NCBI RefSeq assembly: GCF_006334915.2
Contig: NZ_VDMA02000011.1
Location: 124,001 to 188,000, forward strand
From: Microbispora catharanthi
GTDB lineage: Bacteria; Actinomycetota; Actinomycetes; Streptosporangiales; Streptosporangiaceae
Length of the DNA: 64,000 bases
Direction: 5' to 3'
Position numbers and translations under genes: made by a program. The notes beneath the pieces were generated by a model. That model had not been told where the DNA came from and did no database searches. It was given only the letters and a program-made list of their open reading frames with translations. The first letter of the stretch is position 1, and every line of letters begins with the position of its first letter. Of this stretch, positions 60,191 to 64,000 are shown in pieces.

Positions 60191-60231
60191 TGAGGGCCTC
60201 CGAGCGGGATCCACACCCGCGGGAGGCCCTC
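60191..60231. terminator. bidirectional terminator
   Basis: Stem TGAGGGCCTCC / GGAGGCCCTCA extended by CGGG/CCCG, loop about 7 bases, between the convergent 84- and 111-residue genes. Confidence 0.8.
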
Positions 60232-60241
60232 ATGCCGCACG

Positions 60242-60577
60242 TCAGGACTCGAAAGCGACCAGGCGGATGATGAGGAATCCCTCGCCCTCGCGCTTCGGCG
60301 GCAGCGTGGTGCCCGGCACGGCCTCGAACACCTCGGGGTGCTCGTCCCTGGTCACCACGCCGAACAGGTCGTCCGGCAGGGTCATGCCCAGCGCCATGGC
60401 ACGCCTCGCAGCGGCGTAGAAACTGCCGCCCGCCTCCAGGTCGGCGGCGACCATCTCGGCCGCCGGCCGGTCGGGCACCCGGATGCGGGCCACCCGGGCT
60501 CGCTGCGGCCGGGCCGAGCGGGCGCGGAGATAGTCCTCGATCTCCCATACGAGCAACTCGCCGAGGTAATGCGACAT
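60242..60577 (-). CDS. hypothetical protein, 111 residues
   Basis: I do not recognise this family. A soluble protein with an Arg/Ala-rich middle (LRARSARPQRARVARI), ending in KREGEGFLIIRLVAFES; one likely amphipathic helix (AAEMVAADLEAGGSFYAAARR). Start ATG 60577 with AAGAGGGAC upstream is preferred over the GTG four codons earlier. Monocistronic by its surroundings. Confidence 0.65.
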   Translation of the reverse strand: MSHYLGELLVWEIEDYLRARSARPQRARVARIRVPDRPAAEMVAADLEAGGSFYAAARRAMALGMTLPDDLFGVVTRDEHPEVFEAVPGTTLPPKREGEGFLIIRLVAFES

Positions 60578-60769
60578 GTCCCTCTTCACGGTGCCCAGAC
60601 TCGCCTGTGGCGGTTGATTCCCGTTTGCACTCCGCTTGCTCCGGAGTTTGCTTGCGGCGTTCGGGCTTGCGGCGTGTGGACTTCCCGTGCCGGTGGAGGG
60701 TCTGCCGGCGCCCGCTCATCTCACCCGGATGCTTGCCCCTGGATTCGCCTGACGCTGCACGGTAGTCTT

Positions 60770-60795
60770 TTAGTTAGTTCCTTAGCCAAACAAAT
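60770..60795. promoter_or_regulatory. xyl-operator-like dyad upstream of the ROK gene
   Basis: Half-sites TTAGTTAG and CAAACAAA with nine bases between, the same pattern as the GH31-operon dyad; about 17 of 26 bases agree with Bacillus xylO as I recall it. 162 bases upstream of the TTG start, so probably at the promoter. Confidence 0.7.
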
Positions 60796-60907
60796 GTCGG
60801 AGGAGCGAGTGCCACCAGGTTACCCGGGAGGCGCTGGGACCGGTGGCCGGTGCCAAGCCGGGCGCGGCGCTGCCCGCGCGACGATTCCGGCCGCCGTTGT
60901 CGTGTCA

Positions 60908-60921
60908 AATTGCTCGCAATT
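60908..60921. promoter_or_regulatory. palindrome before the ROK start
   Basis: AATTGC-TC-GCAATT, 36 bases upstream of TTG 60958; an AT-rich dyad in GC-rich sequence, possibly an additional operator. Confidence 0.4.
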
Positions 60922-60957
60922 GCGGCATGATGAGCCCGAGCGGGAACGGGGCGGACA

Positions 60958-62169
60958 TTGATCACATCGCACAACGGGCCACAGCCGGCCGACTTCACCG
61001 ACGTACGGGCGACCAACCTCGCCGTCGTGCTGCGGTTCGTCCGGGAGAACGCGCCCTGCTCACGTGCCGACATCGCCGCCTCGACGGGCCTCAACAAGGC
61101 CACCGTGTCCAGCCTGGTCGCCGACCTCATCGACCGGAGCCTGCTGCGTGAAACCGGCCTGACCGAGCACCGCGTCGGCCGGCCCGCCACCATGCTCGTC
61201 CTGGACGGCTCGCCGTACGCCGCGATCGGCATCGAGGTCAACGTCGACTACATCACGGCGGTCGCGGTGGACCTCAAGGGCGAGGAGCTCCTGAACTGGC
61301 GGCGGTCCTTCCCCGGCGGGGCCTCGAGCGCGGGCCAGGCGGTCGTCGCCATGGCGGCGCTCGCCCGGCGGGTCGTGAGCCGGATGACCAAGGAGGCCCG
61401 GCAGGTGCTCGGCCTGACCGTGGCCGTGCCCGGTCTGGTCGACGTCAACGGGATCGTGCGGGTCGCCCCCAACCTGGGCTGGCGTGACGCGGACCTGGCG
61501 GGCGACCTCACCAAGGCGCTGCGCGACCCCGGCTTCCCCGTGCTCGTGGACAACGACGCCAACCTCGCCGCCCTGGCGGAGCACCGGTTCGGGCCCCACC
61601 GCAACGCCGCCAACCTCGTCTACGTGACCGGCGAGGTCGGCGTGGGCGCGGGCATCGTCATGGACGGCCGGCTCAGGCGGGGCGGGCAGGGCTACAGCGG
61701 CGAGATCGGCCACATCGAGCTCGATCCCGCCGGGCCCACCTGCCGGTGCGGCCGGCGCGGCTGCCTGGAGGCCGTGGCCGGGGTCGGCGCGATCCTCGCC
61801 CACACGGCGCCCGACGCCTCGCCATCCGAGCTCGAACTCGAGATCGACGAGGTCGTACGGCGCGCCCGCAACGGCGAGCGGGACGTCCTCACGCTCCTGG
61901 AGGACGTGGGACGCCACCTCGGCAGGGGAATGGCCGCCGTGGCCAACATGCTCAACCCGGAGGTCGTGATCCTCGGGGGCTACTACGTGCCGCTGGCGCC
62001 CTGGCTCGTCGCGTGCGCGGAGGAGGAGATGTACGGCAGGGTGCTCGCCCCCGGCGGGGGAGGCTGCCGGCTTGAGGTGTCCACGCTCGGATACGGCGCG
62101 GCCGCGCTCGGGGCCGCCGCGCGGGTGCTCGACTCGGTCGACTCCGGCCGCCTGCCCGCGCAGCGCTGA
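60958..62169 (+). CDS. ROK family repressor (XylR/NagC type)
   Basis: 403 residues. N-terminal winged HTH (FVRENAPCSRADIAASTGLNKATVSSLVADL), then the ROK sugar-binding/kinase-like fold (IGIEVNVDYITAVAVDLKGEE, VDNDANLAALAEH) with the zinc motif GHIELDP ... CRCGRRGCLE. This length and layout is that of xylose/oligosaccharide repressors rather than a glucokinase. TTG 60958 is the only in-frame start, because a stop lies at 60931. By shared dyads its targets are itself and the GH31-ABC-GH3 operon 15 kb away; the natural inducer would be xylose or a xyloside. Confidence 0.9.
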   Translation: MITSHNGPQPADFTDVRATNLAVVLRFVRENAPCSRADIAASTGLNKATVSSLVADLIDRSLLRETGLTEHRVGRPATMLVLDGSPYAAIGIEVNVDYITAVAVDLKGEELLNWRRSFPGGASSAGQAVVAMAALARRVVSRMTKEARQVLGLTVAVPGLVDVNGIVRVAPNLGWRDADLAGDLTKALRDPGFPVLVDNDANLAALAEHRFGPHRNAANLVYVTGEVGVGAGIVMDGRLRRGGQGYSGEIGHIELDPAGPTCRCGRRGCLEAVAGVGAILAHTAPDASPSELELEIDEVVRRARNGERDVLTLLEDVGRHLGRGMAAVANMLNPEVVILGGYYVPLAPWLVACAEEEMYGRVLAPGGGGCRLEVSTLGYGAAALGAAARVLDSVDSGRLPAQR

Positions 62170-62332
62170 CCCCCTTATCCCGCCGCCGTCCACAACGGCC
62201 GGGCTGTGGCGCGGGGCCGGCCCATGCGCCCGGCGCGCCGTTCCCGGCGTCAGGCGTACCGATATCGAATGGCTGCGAACCCGGCCGGGGCGCGAGGCGT
62301 CGAACAACGCACTGTCGACGAATTGGAACATG

Positions 62333-63247
62333 ATGAACACTCGCCTGCTGTCCGCCGCCGCGCTGTCCGCCGCGCTCACGGCCGCATTGGCCGCCCCCGC
62401 GGCCGCCGCCGCTCCGGCCGGGGCCTCCGCCGCGCCGAAGCCCCTCACCGGGGTCGCCGTCTACCTGTCGTACGGCAAGGGCTACCCGGTCAGCCGTTAC
62501 GAGCCCGGCAAGGGCTTCACCAAGCTGGGCGCCATGCCGATGACGGGCCAGTTCTCCGCGTCCCCGGACGGCAGGAAGCTCGCCTGGATCACCGGCGCCG
62601 GGTACGTGCGGGTCGGGGACGGCCGCACGGTCACGACCGCGGCCAAGGGCGCCGGGGCGGGAGCGCCGTGCCTCACCCCGATCTGGTCGCCCGACTCCAG
62701 GCAGGTCGCGTACGTGGCGAAGGGCGACTCCGACGCCGGGTCCGTCTCGGTCGTCGGCGCGGACGGGAAGGGCCGCAGGAAGGCGGGCACGACCCTCGGG
62801 GTCTGCCACCTGGCCTGGTCGGCCGACGGCCGCTACCTCGCCGGGTACGCCGGGACGACCGAGGGCGTGTACCGCCTCGACGTGAGCACCGGCAAGGCGA
62901 TCAAGGTCAAGGGCGTCGGCCTGGCCAACCACGTGCAGAGCCTGTCGCCCGACGGCACGAAGGTCGTCGTGGCGCCGCTGTCGAGGAACGCGCCGGGGGG
63001 CGACGGCTCCTGGCCGGGGGGCTTCCGCCCGGCCGTGGTCGACGTCGCCACCGGCAAGAAGGTCGCCATCCCGGTGAAGGGCTCGCTCATCGGCGCCTTC
63101 TACCTGCGGGACGGCCGCCTGGTCGTCCGGGTCGCCGGACGCACCGCCAACACCCTGGTCGTGCTCGACAAGAACGGCGGGCAGGTGCAGCGCCTGACCG
63201 AGCCCGCCGCGGCCAGGCAGCAGGCGCTGCTGCAGATCGTCGGCTGA
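62333..63247 (+). CDS. secreted TolB-like beta-propeller protein
   Basis: 304 residues with a Sec signal peptide (about 1-28, ALAAPAAAAAP) and repeated TolB/WD40-like blades (FSASPDGRKLAWI, PIWSPDSRQVAYV, LAWSADGRYLAGY, QSLSPDGTKVVVA). Start ATG 62333 or the adjacent ATG 62330. No lipobox, so probably free or wall-associated. Role unknown; such propellers may bind sugars or proteins. Not clearly linked to the ROK gene 163 bases upstream. Confidence 0.82.
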   Translation: MNTRLLSAAALSAALTAALAAPAAAAAPAGASAAPKPLTGVAVYLSYGKGYPVSRYEPGKGFTKLGAMPMTGQFSASPDGRKLAWITGAGYVRVGDGRTVTTAAKGAGAGAPCLTPIWSPDSRQVAYVAKGDSDAGSVSVVGADGKGRRKAGTTLGVCHLAWSADGRYLAGYAGTTEGVYRLDVSTGKAIKVKGVGLANHVQSLSPDGTKVVVAPLSRNAPGGDGSWPGGFRPAVVDVATGKKVAIPVKGSLIGAFYLRDGRLVVRVAGRTANTLVVLDKNGGQVQRLTEPAAARQQALLQIVG

Positions 63248-63472
63248 CCGGAGGCTCCTGGCATCGGCCGACGGTAGCGGCCGGAAGGGCGGGCGCGGAC
63301 CGGCCGGGACTCCCGGCCCCGCGCCCGCCTTCGCGTACGGCCGGCGTGCGGCCGGCGTGGGCCTCGATGTGACATCGAGGTGAAACCGGCGAGGGTCTTG
63401 ACCTGAGCCGAGGATGAGGGCACTCTTCCGGATAAGCCCGGATTTACACGCCAGAAACTTGCGGTAACCCTT

Positions 63473-63486
63473 TCGAAGCGCTTCGA
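63473..63486. promoter_or_regulatory. LacI-type operator 1 for the terminal GH3 gene
   Basis: TCGAAGCGCTTCGA, perfect 14-base palindrome with a central CG, repeated exactly 84 bases downstream. Confidence 0.8.
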
Positions 63487-63523
63487 CGGCGGCGCTTCTC
63501 CAACCGAACACGCGGATCCTCGC

Positions 63524-63546
63524 GACGCCCTCATGGGCGTCTTTTT
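63524..63546 (+). terminator. intrinsic terminator in the GH3 leader
   Basis: GACGCCC-TCAT-GGGCGTC followed by TTTTT, between the two operators and 45 bases before the GH3 start; one of very few T-tailed hairpins in the window. It may act as attenuator or as terminator for upstream transcription. Confidence 0.75.
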
Positions 63547-63556
63547 CGGCAGGTCA

Positions 63557-63570
63557 TCGAAGCGCTTCGA
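63557..63570. promoter_or_regulatory. LacI-type operator 2 for the terminal GH3 gene
   Basis: TCGAAGCGCTTCGA, 21 bases upstream of ATG 63591. Identical to operator 1. Confidence 0.8.
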
Positions 63571-63590
63571 CGCGAAGGGTGAGTCTCCAG

Positions 63591-64000
63591 ATGAACGAAC
63601 CGGCGAGACACGACCAGGACCCGGCATTCCGGAACCCCGCGCTGTCTCCCGCCGAACGGGTGGACGACCTGCTCGGCAGGCTCACACTCGACGAGAAGAT
63701 CGGCCTGCTGCACCAGTATCAGGCGCCGGTGGAACGGCTCGGCCTGCGGGTCTTCCGCACCGGCACCGAGGCCCTGCACGGCCTGGCCTGGCACGGCCCC
63801 GCCACCGTGTTCCCCCAGGCCGTCGGCCTGGCCAGCACCTGGAACCCCGACCTGGTCCGCCAGGTGGGGGAGGCGACAGGCGACGAGGTCATGGCCTTCC
63901 ACCACAAGGATCCGCAGAGCGTGGGCCGCAACGTCTGGGCGCCGGTGGTCAACCCGCTGCGCGACCCGCGCTGGGGCCGCAACGAGGAGGGCTACTCCGA
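63591..64000 (+). CDS. GH3 glycoside hydrolase, N-terminal part (3' end outside window)
   Basis: Beta-glucosidase/beta-xylosidase-type GH3. The 136 visible residues cover the start of the N-terminal barrel: ALSPAERVDDLLGRLTLDEKIGLLHQY, FRTGTEALHGLAW, VFPQAVGLASTWNPDL and RWGRNEEGYSE. No signal peptide (starts MNEPARHDQDPAF), so intracellular, in contrast to the secreted GH3 at 51229-54159 that shares these motifs. The catalytic Asp lies beyond the window. Regulated by the two palindromes upstream; the matching LacI gene is not in the window. Confidence 0.93.
   Translation, partial: MNEPARHDQDPAFRNPALSPAERVDDLLGRLTLDEKIGLLHQYQAPVERLGLRVFRTGTEALHGLAWHGPATVFPQAVGLASTWNPDLVRQVGEATGDEVMAFHHKDPQSVGRNVWAPVVNPLRDPRWGRNEEGYS

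Larger units (their letters stand above)
60578..60957 (+). other. ROK repressor upstream region
   Basis: 380 bases without a convincing gene. It holds the xyl-operator-like dyad (60770-60795), a 14-base palindrome (60908-60921) close to the start codon, and several CTTGC repeats near 60640-60675. In-frame stops limit any upstream extension of the ROK gene to base 60934. Confidence 0.6.
63248..63590 (+). other. leader/regulatory region of the GH3 gene
   Basis: 343 bases without a gene. Contains an 8-bp-arm hairpin CCTCGATG-TGA-CATCGAGG (63362-63380) after the propeller gene, two identical operators (63473-63486, 63557-63570) and an intrinsic terminator between them (63524-63546). Confidence 0.75.

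Overview
The window is about 70% GC, has GTG/TTG starts and short actinobacterial intergenic gaps, and carries the lexA-nrdR-nrdJ order known from Streptomyces relatives. Acidothermus-E1-type GH5, GH53, GH42, GH31 and GH3 enzymes, ECF41 sigma factors, HxlR/MarR/TetR/ROK regulators and PASTA-less Ser/Thr kinases point to a soil-type filamentous actinobacterium, probably Streptosporangiales (Nonomuraea/Streptosporangium-like). The genus is inference. I saw no tRNA, rRNA, CRISPR array or complete transposon.

Layout. 1-5.7 kb: two paralogous cytochrome P450s (the first cut by the window edge), a GlxA-type AraC regulator and a phosphotriesterase-family lactonase/hydrolase. 5.7-13.2 kb: a proline-rich membrane protein, leuS, and a tricorn protease gene that sits between the leuS 3' end and a diverged second copy of that 3' end. 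13.4-19.9 kb: a secreted GH5-CBM2 cellulase, lexA with an SOS box, and nrdR-nrdJ with tandem NrdR boxes. 19.9-34.8 kb: a mosaic of small regulator/effector pairs, each with a visible operator: MFS (frameshifted)/alpha-beta hydrolase with MarR; Gfo/Idh oxidoreductase with TetR; two ECF41 sigma factors (one with an NAD-binding oxidoreductase, one with an AhpD-like carboxymuconolactone decarboxylase and a promoter of ECF41 type); TetR with two SDRs; MFS with HxlR. Two short unannotated peptide genes lie near 31.4-31.8 kb.

35.4-44.3 kb is a beta-1,4-galactan utilisation locus: solute-binding lipoprotein, two permeases and a LacI repressor on the minus strand, divergent from GH42 beta-galactosidase and two secreted GH53 endo-galactanases. 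Two matching 16-bp operators lie in the divergent promoter region. 45.7-54.2 kb is a second sugar operon: YicI-type GH31 alpha-xylosidase, ABC importer and a secreted multidomain GH3. A xyl-operator-like dyad overlaps its promoter, and the same dyad lies upstream of the ROK repressor gene at 60.96 kb, linking regulator and operon across 15 kb.

54.8-59.9 kb holds two membrane Ser/Thr kinases followed by a Pro/Gln/Gly/Tyr-rich membrane protein. All three appear to carry the same kind of extracytoplasmic Cys-containing domain (four copies in total). The window ends in another GH3 gene whose leader has two identical 14-bp palindromes around an intrinsic terminator.
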